Assembly: GCF_900091455.1 (NCBI RefSeq)
Contig: NZ_LT607412.1
Location: forward strand, 5,890,001-5,954,000
Direction: 5' to 3'
Length of the DNA stretch: 64,000 nucleotides
Source of the DNA: Micromonospora coriariae
Lineage (GTDB): Bacteria > Actinomycetota > Actinomycetes > Mycobacteriales > Micromonosporaceae
Part shown: positions 25,251-33,799 of the stretch, one piece after another
How the letters are laid out: the number at the start of each line of letters is the position of its first letter
How positions within the stretch are numbered: the stretch's first letter is position 1
Made by a program: the position numbers and the translations under genes
The notes under the pieces: model-generated
Told to the model about the DNA's origin: nothing
What the model saw: only the letters and a program-made list of their open reading frames with translations
Database searches by the model: none

Positions 25251-25952
25251 TCAGGCGGTCAGCCAGGTGGTGGCGGACCGCCGGATCGGGGCGGGCACTT
25301 CGTGGCCGCCGGGAAACTCCTCGTAGGTGACGTCGTAGCCGAGGTCGTGCAGGCGCGGGACGAGCCGGCGGCTGCACATGTCGATCGGCAGCACACGGTC
25401 GTCGACCCCGTGCGAGATGAAGATCCGCGGCCGGCCGTGGGTCTCCGGCGGCGCGGCGAAACCGGGGGAGAAGGCCAGCACCGCGTCGACCAGGTCGCCG
25501 TTGGCCAGGCCCAGCGAGAGCGCGTACGAGGCGCCGTCGGAGAACCCGCCGAACGTCACGTCGCGGACCGGGTAGCCGTCGAAGACGCTGTCCAGCAGCT
25601 CGTCGACGCGCCGCACGTCCACCCCGAAGCCGCCGGCGATCAGGTCCCAGCTGCTGGCGGCCGCCTGCGGAGCGACAAGCAGAAGGTGGTGCGCGTCCGC
25701 GATCGGCAGCAGCAGGTCCAGCCCCTGCCGCGCGGAGCCACCCGCACCGTGCAGCAGCACCACCAGCCGGTACGCGGCGCCGTCGGCGGCCGGCTCCGGG
25801 GCGTACACCATCGCCAGCAGCCCACCGCCGGGGGCGCTCAGCGGCACCAGCCCGGCGGGCGCCGGTGTCACCGGCGGGTGGGCACGGGCGGTCAACCGGC
25901 CGGGGCGGGAGCCGCCCTTCGGCTCCTGCCGCGGCGGCCTGAGTTCGGACAC
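25251..25952 (-). CDS. Alpha/beta hydrolase (PHB depolymerase/carboxylesterase type)
   Basis: The 233-residue protein shows a serine hydrolase triad: VVLLHGAGGSA near residues 63-73 is the oxyanion-hole region, TFGGFSDGASYALSL the nucleophile elbow (GFSDG), HGVDDRVLPID the Asp, and FPGGHEVP the His. It most resembles small esterases of the LpqC/phospholipase-carboxylesterase group. There is no signal peptide, so it is cytoplasmic. It converges on the FUSC gene with a gap of 19 bases. Confidence 0.88.
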   Translation of the reverse strand: MSELRPPRQEPKGGSRPGRLTARAHPPVTPAPAGLVPLSAPGGGLLAMVYAPEPAADGAAYRLVVLLHGAGGSARQGLDLLLPIADAHHLLLVAPQAAASSWDLIAGGFGVDVRRVDELLDSVFDGYPVRDVTFGGFSDGASYALSLGLANGDLVDAVLAFSPGFAAPPETHGRPRIFISHGVDDRVLPIDMCSRRLVPRLHDLGYDVTYEEFPGGHEVPAPIRRSATTWLTA

Positions 25953-25988
25953 GGGTCACCGCTCCTCGCTGTCGGCGGGGTGTGCGCC

Positions 25989-26019
25989 GCGGTTACCCGA
26001 CCCGCCACGGGTTAACCGC
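25989..26019 (-). terminator. Stem-loop between LacI-type and esterase genes
   Basis: GCGGTTACCCG (25989-25999) and CGGGTTAACCGC (26008-26019) pair with a single bulge around an 8-base loop. It lies after the LacI-type stop on the minus strand. It could terminate that transcript, or be an operator for the esterase. Confidence 0.4.
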
Positions 26020-26061
26020 CGCCTGCGGGCCGGGCGCTGGCTGGAAAGGGCCCGGCTCGGG

Positions 26062-27051
26062 TCAGGCGCTGGCGCGGGCCACCAGGGCGGACGGAAAGAG
26101 TGTCACCGGCGCGGTCGGGCGCCGGTCCAGCACCGCCGTGGCCGCGGCGGCGGCGATCCGGCCCACCGGGTGGCTCGCCGTCGTCAGCGCGGGGGTGGTC
26201 ATCCCGGCGAGCGGGATGTCGTCGAAGCCTGCCACCGCGACGTCGCCGGGCACCCGTACCCCACCCTCGCGCAGCGCCGCGATCACCCCGAACGCGGTCT
26301 CGTCGCTGATCGCGTACACGGCGTCGAGGTCCGGCCAGCGCCGCAACGCCTCGCCGGCCGCCGTCCGGCCGCGCGCCGCGGTGAAGTCTCCGGGCAGCAC
26401 CCGCTCCGGCAGCCCCGCCTGGCGCATCAGCCGGCGGTACTCCTGCACCGGCCGCTGGGAGCACGGCAGCCAGCGGGGGCCGGTCACCATGGCGATCCGG
26501 CGGCGACCACCGGCGTACAGGTGGCGCAGCACCTCCTCGGCGCCGGCGCCGTTGTCGACGTCGAACGACGGGATCGTGGCCGAGCCGATGCCGATCGAGG
26601 CGACCCGGCCGCGCAGCGACCGCGGCACGGCGTCCAGCAGATCCTCGGTGGTGTTCACCAGCACCACCCCGCACACGCTGCCGTCCCCGGCGAGCTGGTC
26701 CAGGCTGTTCGGCTGGCTCAGCGGCAGCCAGTGCAGCGCCACCCCGATGGCGGCCGGCGCGCAGACCCGGGCCGCCGAGCCGACCACCCGGTGCACGTAC
26801 GGGTCGTCCAGCACCGCCGCGCTGGGCCCGGCGACCGCCACCACCAGCCGTACGCCGCCGCCGCGGACCAGTGCCCGGGCGGCCGGGTTGGGCACGTAGC
26901 CGAGTTGGTCGGCGGCCGCGGCTACCCGCTCCCGGGCGGCCGGCGAAGCGAATCCGGTCCCGGCGATCACCCGCGAGGCCGTGGACCGGGACACCCCGGC
27001 GGCTCGCGCGACGTCCTCCAGCGTGGCCGGCCGGTGTGCGGCTGCCGTCAT
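26062..27051 (-). CDS. LacI family transcriptional regulator
   Basis: The 329-residue protein starts at ATG 27051 after GGGGGGAGG. The N-terminal helix-turn-helix is TLEDVARAAGVSRSTASRVI, with the hinge helix PNPAARALV, then the sugar-binding-like sensor domain (VAVAGFDDIPLAGMTTPALT near the end). It is divergent from an MFS exporter/permease gene with a LacI-type dyad between them, so it probably controls that transporter and itself. The effector is not known. Confidence 0.93.
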   Translation of the reverse strand: MTAAAHRPATLEDVARAAGVSRSTASRVIAGTGFASPAARERVAAAADQLGYVPNPAARALVRGGGVRLVVAVAGPSAAVLDDPYVHRVVGSAARVCAPAAIGVALHWLPLSQPNSLDQLAGDGSVCGVVLVNTTEDLLDAVPRSLRGRVASIGIGSATIPSFDVDNGAGAEEVLRHLYAGGRRRIAMVTGPRWLPCSQRPVQEYRRLMRQAGLPERVLPGDFTAARGRTAAGEALRRWPDLDAVYAISDETAFGVIAALREGGVRVPGDVAVAGFDDIPLAGMTTPALTTASHPVGRIAAAAATAVLDRRPTAPVTLFPSALVARASA

Positions 27052-27152
27052 CGTTTTCCTCCCCCCGACCATCCGTCCCGCGGACGGACGCATGCCCGGC
27101 ATCATGCCCCGGCCGAGCCGCCGGCGGTAAGGGGCGGTCGTCCCGGTTGTGG

Positions 27153-27166
27153 TGGAAGCGCTCTCA
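27153..27166. promoter_or_regulatory. Candidate LacI-family operator between regulator and MFS gene
   Basis: TGGAAGCGCTCTCA is an imperfect dyad (5 of 7 pairs) with the AGCGCT core seen in actinobacterial LacI-family sites such as CebR boxes. It lies in the 164-base divergent region. Confidence 0.5.
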
Positions 27167-27215
27167 GGTGTGCGATCGTGCCAGGAGATCACCCCGAGAA
27201 AGAGGAACCGTCCCC

Positions 27216-28475
27216 GTGAGCGCCGCCACCAGTCCGCCCATCCCCCCGGCCACCGCCCCGGCCCCCTCCCGGGCCGTGCGGACCGCCCGCAACGGTGTGG
27301 CCGTCGTCTTCACCCTCAACGGGCTGGCGGTCGGCAGCTGGTTCTCCCGGGTACCGGCGGTCCGCGAGGCGCTGGACCTCTCCGCCGGCCGGCTCGGGCT
27401 GCTGCTGCTCGCGATGAGCATCGGCGCGCTGCTCGCCATGCCCACCTCCGGCCTGCTCGCCCAGCGCCTCGGCGCGGCCCGCACCGTGACGCTGGCCACC
27501 GTGCTGGTCGCGGTCGGCCTGACCGTCGCCGGGCTGGGCGCCACGGTGGCCGGTTCGGTCGTCGTCGTCGCGGTGGGCCTGGCCGCGTTCGGCTACGGCT
27601 CCGGCGCCTGCGACGTGGCGATGAACGTCGAGGGCGCGGCGGTGGAGCGGCGCCTGGGGCGTACCGTCATGCCCCGCTTCCACGCGGCGTGGAGCCTCGG
27701 TTCGGTGGCGGGCGCGGCGCTCGGGGCCGGAGCGGCCCGGTTCGACCTGCCCGTCGGCGCGCATCTCGCCGGTGTGGCGGTGGTGGTGCTGGTCGGCACC
27801 GTGCTCGGCGCCCGGTCGTTCCTGCCCCATCCGGCCGTCGACGAGGCCGACGGTACGGCGGACGCCAGCCCGCGCGCTCGCCGCCGCGCACAACTCGCCG
27901 CCTGGCGGGAGCCGCGCACCCTGCTGATCGGGCTCTTCGTGCTGGTGGCGGCGTTCACCGAGGGCAGCGCCAACGACTGGCTGGCGGTGGCCTTCGTCGA
28001 CGGCCGCGACCTGAGCGAGGCGGCCGGCGCGGCGGTCTTCGGCGTCTTCGTCGTCGGCATGACCCTCGGGCGCACCGCCGGCACTGTCGCGCTGGACCGG
28101 TGGGGTCGCGTGCCGGTGCTCACCGGCACAGTCCTGCTCGCCGCGTTCGGCGCGGGCCTGGCCGTGCTGGCCGGCTCGGGGCCGGTCGCCATCGTCGGCG
28201 TCGCGCTCTGGGGGCTCGGCGCCTCACTGGGCTTCCCGGTCGGGATGAGCGCGGCGGCCGACGAGGAGGCGCACGCCCCCGTCCGGGTCAGCGTGGTCGC
28301 GGTGATCGGCTACACCGCGTTCCTGGGCGGGCCGCCGCTGCTGGGGTTGCTCGGCGACCGGGTCGGCATCCTGCACGCGCTGCTGGTGGTGCCGCTGCTG
28401 CTGGTGCCGACGCTGGCGCTGGTGCCGGTGCTGCGCCCGCCGGGCGCCGCCGGACCGACCCCGCCAGCACAGTAA
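27216..28475 (+). CDS. MFS transporter
   Basis: The 419-residue protein has about 12 transmembrane helices and the paired loop sequences of the major facilitator superfamily (GLLAQRLGAARTVTLATVLV; GTVALDRWGRVPVLTG). SWFSRVPAVREAL near the start is typical of a YbjJ/fucose-permease-like group. GTG 27216 follows AGAGGAACC. It is divergent from a LacI-type regulator and probably under its control. Sugar or drug transport both remain possible. Confidence 0.9.
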   Translation: MSAATSPPIPPATAPAPSRAVRTARNGVAVVFTLNGLAVGSWFSRVPAVREALDLSAGRLGLLLLAMSIGALLAMPTSGLLAQRLGAARTVTLATVLVAVGLTVAGLGATVAGSVVVVAVGLAAFGYGSGACDVAMNVEGAAVERRLGRTVMPRFHAAWSLGSVAGAALGAGAARFDLPVGAHLAGVAVVVLVGTVLGARSFLPHPAVDEADGTADASPRARRRAQLAAWREPRTLLIGLFVLVAAFTEGSANDWLAVAFVDGRDLSEAAGAAVFGVFVVGMTLGRTAGTVALDRWGRVPVLTGTVLLAAFGAGLAVLAGSGPVAIVGVALWGLGASLGFPVGMSAAADEEAHAPVRVSVVAVIGYTAFLGGPPLLGLLGDRVGILHALLVVPLLLVPTLALVPVLRPPGAAGPTPPAQ

Positions 28476-28542
28476 AACTAACAAGGAACGCCGTCGAGCG
28501 GTATCGGGCGCGCGACCGACTGCGCCGCGCGCCCCGGCTGGC

Positions 28543-28548
28543 TACGGT
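28543..28548 (+). promoter_or_regulatory. -10 hexamer for a leaderless aldo/keto reductase transcript
   Basis: TACGGT is followed by six bases and the ATG at 28555, with no ribosome site between them. Confidence 0.45.
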
Positions 28549-28554
28549 CACCCG

Positions 28555-29451
28555 ATGCCAACCGACTCGATCACCGCCGCCGCGGCGGGCAGCTGGACCC
28601 TGGGCGACCGCACCGTGCACCGGATGGGCTTCGGCTCGATGCGGATCACCGCGAACCCGGACCGCGACCGTGCGATCGCGCTGCTGCGCCGCGCCGTGGA
28701 GCTGGGCGTCAACCACATCGACACCGCCGCCTTCTACGTCTCGCCCGGCGGGGCCCTGGGGGTCGGCACCGGCCCGGCGCGCTACGCCACCGAGCTGATC
28801 CGGGCCGCGCTCGCCCCGTACCCCGACGATCTGGTGATCAGCACCAAGGTCGGCTTCGGGTACGACCCGGTGAACGGCTTCACCGAAGCGCTCACCCCGG
28901 CGCGGCTGCGCGCCCAGGTGGAGGAGAACCTGCGCCGGCTCGGCCTGGACCACCTCGACGTGGTGAACCTGCGGCTCGGCCGGGGGCCCGGCCCGGTGCC
29001 GCTGGCCGATCGGTTCGGCGCCCTGGCCGAGCTGCGCGCCGCCGGGCTGATCCGCCACCTCGGGCTCTCCAACGTCCGGCCGGTGCGACTGGACGAGGTG
29101 GCGGACATCGCGCCGGTGGTCTGCGTGCAGAACAACTACGGGGTGGACGCCTACCGGGAGCAGGACGAGTTCGTCCGGGTCTGCGGCGAGCGGGGGATCG
29201 CGTACGTGCCGTTCTTCGCGCTGGCCGGCACCGGCCGGGAGGCGGGCGCGGGCGCCGAGCAGGGCGAGGCCGTGGAGGCCGTCGCCCGGGCCCACGGCGT
29301 CACCCCGCACCAGGTACGCCTGGCCTGGACCCTGCACCAGGGGCCGCACGTGCTGGCCATCCCCGGCACCGGCGACCCGGCGCACCTCACGGCGAACGTA
29401 GCCGCCGCCGCTCTCCGCCTGACCCCCGAAGACCTGACCCTCCTCGGCTGA
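28555..29451 (+). CDS. Aldo/keto reductase
   Basis: This 298-residue TIM-barrel oxidoreductase has the substrate-site NHIDTAAFY (Asp and catalytic Tyr) and ISTKVGFG (catalytic Lys). The usual histidine of the LYxxHW motif is replaced: the matching stretch is LDHLDVVNLRLG, with Arg at about the His position, a variation known in some annotated aldo/keto reductases. The end (VLAIPGTGDPAHLTAN) is the NADPH-phosphate-binding region. The substrate is unknown. Its last 65 bases overlap the end of the converging gene. Confidence 0.92.
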   Translation: MPTDSITAAAAGSWTLGDRTVHRMGFGSMRITANPDRDRAIALLRRAVELGVNHIDTAAFYVSPGGALGVGTGPARYATELIRAALAPYPDDLVISTKVGFGYDPVNGFTEALTPARLRAQVEENLRRLGLDHLDVVNLRLGRGPGPVPLADRFGALAELRAAGLIRHLGLSNVRPVRLDEVADIAPVVCVQNNYGVDAYREQDEFVRVCGERGIAYVPFFALAGTGREAGAGAEQGEAVEAVARAHGVTPHQVRLAWTLHQGPHVLAIPGTGDPAHLTANVAAAALRLTPEDLTLLG

Positions 29452-30127
29452 CCGCCCTCGGTTGGTCGTGGAGCCAGATCCGGAGGGGGCCCTGTTGGGT
29501 GAAGCCCACGGCCAGGGCGGGGGCCAGGTCGGGGCCGGATTCGTAGCCGACAAGTGGTACCCGGGGCATGGTGGCGAGGACGCCGTGCCAGATCTCGCGG
29601 GGGTCCACCGTGTGGGCGAACAGGTTGGAGACTCCGTATCCGCTGTCGCCGCTGACCACCGCGCCACCCAGGATCTTGCGCCTGTCGTCGTACCGGGCCA
29701 GTACCCGTACCCGGGGGTCGGCCAGCAGGGCCGGCCGGAACAGCGGCCCGCCGCCGTGCGCCGCCGCCCAGGCGGCGAGTTCCGCCGGCGTGGTGACCGG
29801 GGTCAGCGGGGCGCCGGCGGGCGGATCCAGCGCTGGTCGGTGGATCCACTGTGCGTCGAAGAGCACCCGGAAGCCGTACCGGGACAGATCGAGTTCGGCG
29901 AAGCTGTCCTTCACCGAGGCCCCGGGCCCGGCGTCGATCCGGGCCAGCAGGGCGTCGGCGTCGACGCCGGGGCGCAACGTGACCGCGTCCGGGTACCAGG
30001 TTGGGGAGCGGCGGGGGACCGACCAGGCGTCCGCGTCGGTGCGGCCGGCCAGCCCGTGGCTGCCGCACACCACGTCGCACCATTCGGCGTTGTTCCGGGC
30101 CGCCGCCTCCCGTACGTCCTTGGGCAC
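29387..30127 (-). CDS. Hypothetical protein, possibly GNAT-like
   Basis: The 246-residue protein is not firmly recognised. The N-terminus VREAAARNNAEWCDVVCGSH and the two-part layout with an IWLHDQP segment resemble uncharacterised actinobacterial proteins with an acetyltransferase-like fold, but no acetyl-CoA loop is clear. It starts at GTG 30127; TAGGCT lies 7 bases upstream, suggesting a leaderless transcript. The C-terminal tail (RGGSGLRGSGGERRRLR) overlaps the aldo/keto reductase gene in antisense. Confidence 0.75.
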   Translation of the reverse strand: MPKDVREAAARNNAEWCDVVCGSHGLAGRTDADAWSVPRRSPTWYPDAVTLRPGVDADALLARIDAGPGASVKDSFAELDLSRYGFRVLFDAQWIHRPALDPPAGAPLTPVTTPAELAAWAAAHGGGPLFRPALLADPRVRVLARYDDRRKILGGAVVSGDSGYGVSNLFAHTVDPREIWHGVLATMPRVPLVGYESGPDLAPALAVGFTQQGPLRIWLHDQPRAVSRGGSGLRGSGGERRRLRSP

Positions 30128-30137
30128 GCCCCGCAGC

Positions 30138-30671
30138 CTAGGGGCGACGTGTCTGGGGCAGCCGGTCGAGGTAGACCAGATCCATCGTGTCGGTGTGCCC
30201 GGACCAGCGGAGTTCGAGGTGCCAGCAACCCGCGCGCGGCATGTCGATGATCGACGGCCCCGGACCGCCGGCGACCTCCCGGATCACCCTGGTGTCGGTG
30301 CCGTCCAGCGTCGCGGTGATCTCCAGGGGCTTCGGCGACGTCGCCTCGGACAATGTCGGGGCGCGGCGGGAGACCCAGAGGATCTTGTTGTTCGACTTGT
30401 CCTGTCTGACCTGCGCGAGGGGGTGCGCGAACAGCACCGCCACGATGTCGCCCTGCGCGCCGAAGACGTGCGGGATCCGGGTGTCCCCTCTGAAACCCGC
30501 GTCCGCCCAGTCGGGCAGGGACCCCGTCTCGATCCGCGCGCCGCAACCTGCCGCGGCGGTCGCGGAGGCCGTGCTCGTCGGCGCGTCGACCGGCGTGGCC
30601 GCCCCGCCGGCCGTGGTGCACGCCGTCAGCAGGAGCACCGACCCCATAAGCAACCTGCCCCATGCGCCCAT
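30138..30671 (-). CDS. Small secreted lipoprotein
   Basis: The 177-residue protein has a signal peptide ending in the lipobox LLLTAC (Cys about 18), then a Ser/Thr/Ala-rich spacer and a compact beta-rich domain with two further cysteines. No family was recognised. It lies 10 bases upstream of the next gene's start on the same strand, but that gene seems to have its own -10. Confidence 0.75.
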   Translation of the reverse strand: MGAWGRLLMGSVLLLTACTTAGGAATPVDAPTSTASATAAAGCGARIETGSLPDWADAGFRGDTRIPHVFGAQGDIVAVLFAHPLAQVRQDKSNNKILWVSRRAPTLSEATSPKPLEITATLDGTDTRVIREVAGGPGPSIIDMPRAGCWHLELRWSGHTDTMDLVYLDRLPQTRRP

Positions 30672-30774
30672 CTCGCCCCTTCCGGATACCTGTCGATGCG
30701 TCAGAACGTGCGTCGCACAATGAAGACACCGGACGCGGCCGGCAGGTTCCCTCGTCCGAGCTTCCCCGGGAGCC

Positions 30775-31503
30775 CTAGTCCAGCGATTCGGCGATTTCGA
30801 TCGCCTCGGCCCTGGTGAGGTCGCCCTCCAGCCGGTAGCTCGCGTCGGCCCCCTGCCAGATCAGGGTCGAGGCGGCGAGCCGGGCGGTCTCCTTGCGTAC
30901 CTGTCCGGTCCGATCCACATAGGAAAGAATGTGCGGGCCACCGACCCAGACGGCGAAGTCGCCGTCGACCTGGACCCACTCCGCTCCCGGCCGGCTGATC
31001 TGCTTGTGGAACGCCAGGTCGAGACGACCATCGAAGGCGTCGACGCGCAACGCGCCCCCACGGTAGAGCAGCGTGGCCACCCGGTAGGCGCCCGTGTCGT
31101 CGGGATCGGCGAGCAGCACCTGCTCGGGCGGACCGAGCTTCGCCGGTAGGCGGATCGGGAAGCGCACCGCCCGTTGTGCCTCGTCCAGGGCCGCGGTTCG
31201 CTGCGCGGGCAACGGCGACGGGGTGCCGGTGGGCAGCGCCGGTGCGGACGAGGTGACAACTGTGACTCCGGCGAAGCGCAGCAGCCCCGCGACGGCGTCG
31301 GCGAGGGCCGCCCGCCCCGGTGGCAGCACCGCCACGAGCAGGGCGACGAGCGCCGCGGCGGCACCGGCTCGCCACCCACGCCACCAGCGCCGCCGGGACG
31401 CGGGCTCGGTGAGCCGAGCGCGTACGCGCGCGGTCACGTCGGGCGCGTCGGGTGTCTCCAGCCAGGTGGTGAGGTCGCGCAGTTCCCTCTCGAGGTCATC
31501 CAC
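30775..31503 (-). CDS. Membrane-anchored anti-sigma-factor-like protein
   Basis: This 242-residue protein has a short cytoplasmic N-terminus (residues 1-45, rich in Arg and Trp), one transmembrane helix near 47-62, and an extracytoplasmic domain. It overlaps the ECF sigma gene by 8 bases, the classic arrangement for a cognate anti-sigma factor. The zinc-binding HxxxCxxC motif of common anti-sigmas is absent, so the sigma-binding mode must differ. The outer domain shares a look with DUF4367-like sensor domains, but this is uncertain. Confidence 0.7.
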   Translation of the reverse strand: MDDLERELRDLTTWLETPDAPDVTARVRARLTEPASRRRWWRGWRAGAAAALVALLVAVLPPGRAALADAVAGLLRFAGVTVVTSSAPALPTGTPSPLPAQRTAALDEAQRAVRFPIRLPAKLGPPEQVLLADPDDTGAYRVATLLYRGGALRVDAFDGRLDLAFHKQISRPGAEWVQVDGDFAVWVGGPHILSYVDRTGQVRKETARLAASTLIWQGADASYRLEGDLTRAEAIEIAESLD

Positions 31504-32167
31504 GCCGGACCTCCTCGCGGTCGAGCATGCCGCGGAGCTTCGCCAGCGCCCGGGACGTGCGCGACTTCACAGTGCCCCTGGGCCAGCCCAACGCCGCCAC
31601 CGTCTCCTCCTCGCTGAGATCGAGGAAGAACCGGCAGACGATCACCTCACGGTCGCGTACCGGCAGTTGGCGGAGCGCCTCCACCAGCGCGGCGCGGCGT
31701 TCACCGGCGAGGACCGCGCCGACCGCGTCGTCCTCGGTGATCTCCGACGTCGGGTCCGCCGCCGCGGCACGCAGGACGAGGCCGTCGCGGCGGATGCGCG
31801 ACCGGTGCAGGTTGCGGGTCTCGTTGGCGACGATCGCCAGCAGCCAGGAGCGGAACGACGACTCCCCCCGATAGCGGGAGAGCTTGCGGTACCCCTTCAC
31901 GAAGGCCTCCTGGATGACGTCCTCGGAGTCCGAGCCCGCGCCGAGGAGCACCGCCGTCCGGTACGCGGATGCGGTGTGCCGGGCGACCAGGAGGTCGTAC
32001 GCCTCCAGGTCACCTGCCCGAGCGCGGGTGACGAGCACGTCGTCGTCCAGGGGTACCTCCGTTGGATCACCTTCATGACACCGCTCACCCGCCGCGGGTT
32101 CCAGCCGCGGCTCGGTCAGCCCACTCTCACCCGGCGCGCAGCGTATTGCCAGGAATCGGTGGTGCAC
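31496..32167 (-). CDS. ECF-type RNA polymerase sigma factor
   Basis: Region 2 is clear (ARAGDLEAYDLLVARHTASA, SEDVIQEAFVKGYRKLSRYR, SFRSWLLAIVANETRN) and region 4 ends the protein (VIVCRFFLDLSEEETVAALG, then PRGTVKSRTSRALAKLRGML). The first in-frame ATG at 32167 would add some 40 unneeded residues and leave only 29 bases to the divergent gene. A start within 32036-32050 (GTG, or CTG five bases after GGAGG) is more plausible but rare in form. It is coupled to the anti-sigma-like gene, so it probably answers an envelope signal. Confidence 0.9.
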   Translation of the reverse strand: MHHRFLAIRCAPGESGLTEPRLEPAAGERCHEGDPTEVPLDDDVLVTRARAGDLEAYDLLVARHTASAYRTAVLLGAGSDSEDVIQEAFVKGYRKLSRYRGESSFRSWLLAIVANETRNLHRSRIRRDGLVLRAAAADPTSEITEDDAVGAVLAGERRAALVEALRQLPVRDREVIVCRFFLDLSEEETVAALGWPRGTVKSRTSRALAKLRGMLDREEVRRG

Positions 32168-32196
32168 TGGATGGGCGTCGAGGAGAGGAGTCGGGC

Positions 32197-32532
32197 ATGG
32201 GCTGGTTCAGTCGGCGGGCCCGGGGCGCCGAGGCGACCCCGACGAAGCTTGACCGGGAGGCGACCCGGGACGACCTCGCCGCGCTCGAGGCGTTCATCGC
32301 GAGCCGGCGGGGGGTGGAGTTCTACCTGGAGCCGGAGACCACCGCCACCGACACCACTGTGGTGGCGATCGCCCACGACGGCGAGTGGATCCGTCGCCGG
32401 ACCGGCACTCCCCGTGCGGCGGGCGCGATCGCCCGCAAGCACGCGGTGCCGCTGTACGAGGCGGCGCGCACCGGCTACCCGGAACGGATGCGCACCTGGA
32501 GCCGGGCCCACCCGGAACGCCACGCCCGCTGA
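32197..32532 (+). CDS. Conserved small cytoplasmic protein of unknown function
   Basis: The 111-residue protein starts at ATG 32197 after AGGAGAGGAG. MGWFSRRARG is followed by a helical segment (DDLAALEAFIASRRGVEFYL) and a compact mixed domain ending RTWSRAHPERHA. It resembles short hypothetical proteins common in actinobacteria, but no family or function was recognised. Confidence 0.75.
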   Translation: MGWFSRRARGAEATPTKLDREATRDDLAALEAFIASRRGVEFYLEPETTATDTTVVAIAHDGEWIRRRTGTPRAAGAIARKHAVPLYEAARTGYPERMRTWSRAHPERHAR

Positions 32533-32791
32533 TCCTGGCTGACGGGCCGCCAGCCGCCACGCTGCCGGGCGATCGGGGCAGGCCAGGGTGCGTGTGGGCA
32601 TCCTTTGCTCTGCTTACCCGGGCGCGACGAAAAGGCGCCGTCACTGGTGCGCTGGATGAAGCAGAGCGAAGGGCGCATCGCATTGACCCGGGGCATTCCG
32701 ATGCCGGCGTCCGAGCCCATCTGCCGCCAGTTGTCGATGCTGAGCATTCGCTCGACGGTGCCGAGGCCGGCGTTGACCGGCGACGGACGGG

Positions 32792-32962
32792 TGTGGCAGC
32801 ATTCGCGGCCTGACGGCAGTGAAGGAAGTCGGTGTGATTCCGACGCGGTCCCGCCACTGTCACCGGGGAGCGATCCCCCCTCGTGAGTCACGGCCGTGTG
32901 TCTGCGGTTGGAAGGCCGGGGGAGAGCGTCGATCCGGAAGCCAGGATACTTCGGCCGTCGGG
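32792..32962 (+). ncRNA. Cobalamin riboswitch
   Basis: The conserved core of the B12 element is visible: GTCGGTGTGATTCCGAC at 32828-32844, then the B12 box CGGTCCCGCCACTGT at 32846-32860, and the 3' element AGCCAGGATAC at 32939-32949. It lies 40 bases upstream of the small ORF and cobO. It should repress expression when adenosylcobalamin is plentiful. Boundaries are approximate. Confidence 0.9.
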
Positions 32963-32998
32963 ACGTACCCCAGGGCGTGGACACCCGAGGAGGACCCG

Positions 32999-33094
32999 AT
33001 GACGCACGGCATCTTTTTCATCGACGGACATCGTCATGATCCGCACGGCGGGCGCTCCGCCGCACCCACCGCCGCAGCCGGCCGTACCGCCTGA
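32999..33094 (+). CDS. 31-residue His-rich small ORF coupled to cobO
   Basis: ATG 32999 follows a strong GAGGAGG site by 5 bases. The product begins MTHGIFFIDGHRHDPHGG, with five histidines in its first half, and ends in a short Ala/Arg tail. Its TGA overlaps the cobO ATG (TGATG), so ribosomes leaving it would start cobO; cobO itself has no good ribosome site. It may be a cobalt-binding peptide or simply a translated leader; homology is unknown. Confidence 0.6.
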   Translation: MTHGIFFIDGHRHDPHGGRSAAPTAAAGRTA

Positions 33095-33705
33095 TGCCGC
33101 AGGGAACGCCGAGCACGGTGCCCGCGGACGGTCTCACCACCCGACAGCGACGTCACCGGCCGCTGCTGATGGTGCACACCGGGCAGATGAAGGGCAAGTC
33201 CACCGCCGCCTTCGGAATGGCGCTGCGGGCGTGGGCGTCCGGCCTGCCGGTCGGGGTGTTCCAGTTCGTCAAGAGCGCCAAGTGGCGGGTGGGGGAGGAG
33301 AGCGCCTTCCGGGCCCTCGGCGAGGTGCACGAGCGCACCGGTCAGGGCGCACCCGTGGCGTGGCACAGGATGGGCGCGGGCTGGTCCTGGATCCAGCGCG
33401 GCGGCGACGCCGACCACGCCGCCGATGCCCTGGAGGGTTGGCGGCAGATCCAACGCGACCTGGCCGCCGAGCGCTACGGGCTGTACGTGCTGGACGAGTT
33501 CACCTACCCGATGACGTGGGGTTGGGTGGACGTCGACGAGGTGGTGGCGACCCTGGCCGATCGTCCCGGCTTCCAGCACGTCGTCATCACCGGCCGGGAC
33601 GCCGACCCGCGCCTGGTGGCCGCCGCCGACCTGGTGGCCGAGCTGACCAAGGTCAGGCACCCGATGGACGCCGGTCAGAAGGGCCAGAAGGGCATCGAGT
33701 GGTGA
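33094..33705 (+). CDS. cobO: Cob(I)yrinic acid a,c-diamide adenosyltransferase
   Basis: The 203-residue protein has the P-loop MVHTGQMKGKSTAAFGMAL (residues 26-44), VGVFQFVKSAKWRVGE, the conserved YVLDEFTYPMTWGW and the family end DLVAELTKVRHPMDAG. It transfers the adenosyl group of ATP to cobalt during cobalamin synthesis or salvage. It sits behind a cobalamin riboswitch and is translationally coupled to the small His-rich ORF. No other cobalamin gene follows in this window; the usual partner cobB is absent here. Confidence 0.95.
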   Translation: MPQGTPSTVPADGLTTRQRRHRPLLMVHTGQMKGKSTAAFGMALRAWASGLPVGVFQFVKSAKWRVGEESAFRALGEVHERTGQGAPVAWHRMGAGWSWIQRGGDADHAADALEGWRQIQRDLAAERYGLYVLDEFTYPMTWGWVDVDEVVATLADRPGFQHVVITGRDADPRLVAAADLVAELTKVRHPMDAGQKGQKGIEW

Positions 33706-33799
33706 GCGTCGCCGCCGAGCCGTGGCCGTTGCCCCGGCCGATGGGCGACGACCGCGCCGGCCCGGATGGCCGCGGCGGCCTCGGCTGGCCGGCGGCGGG

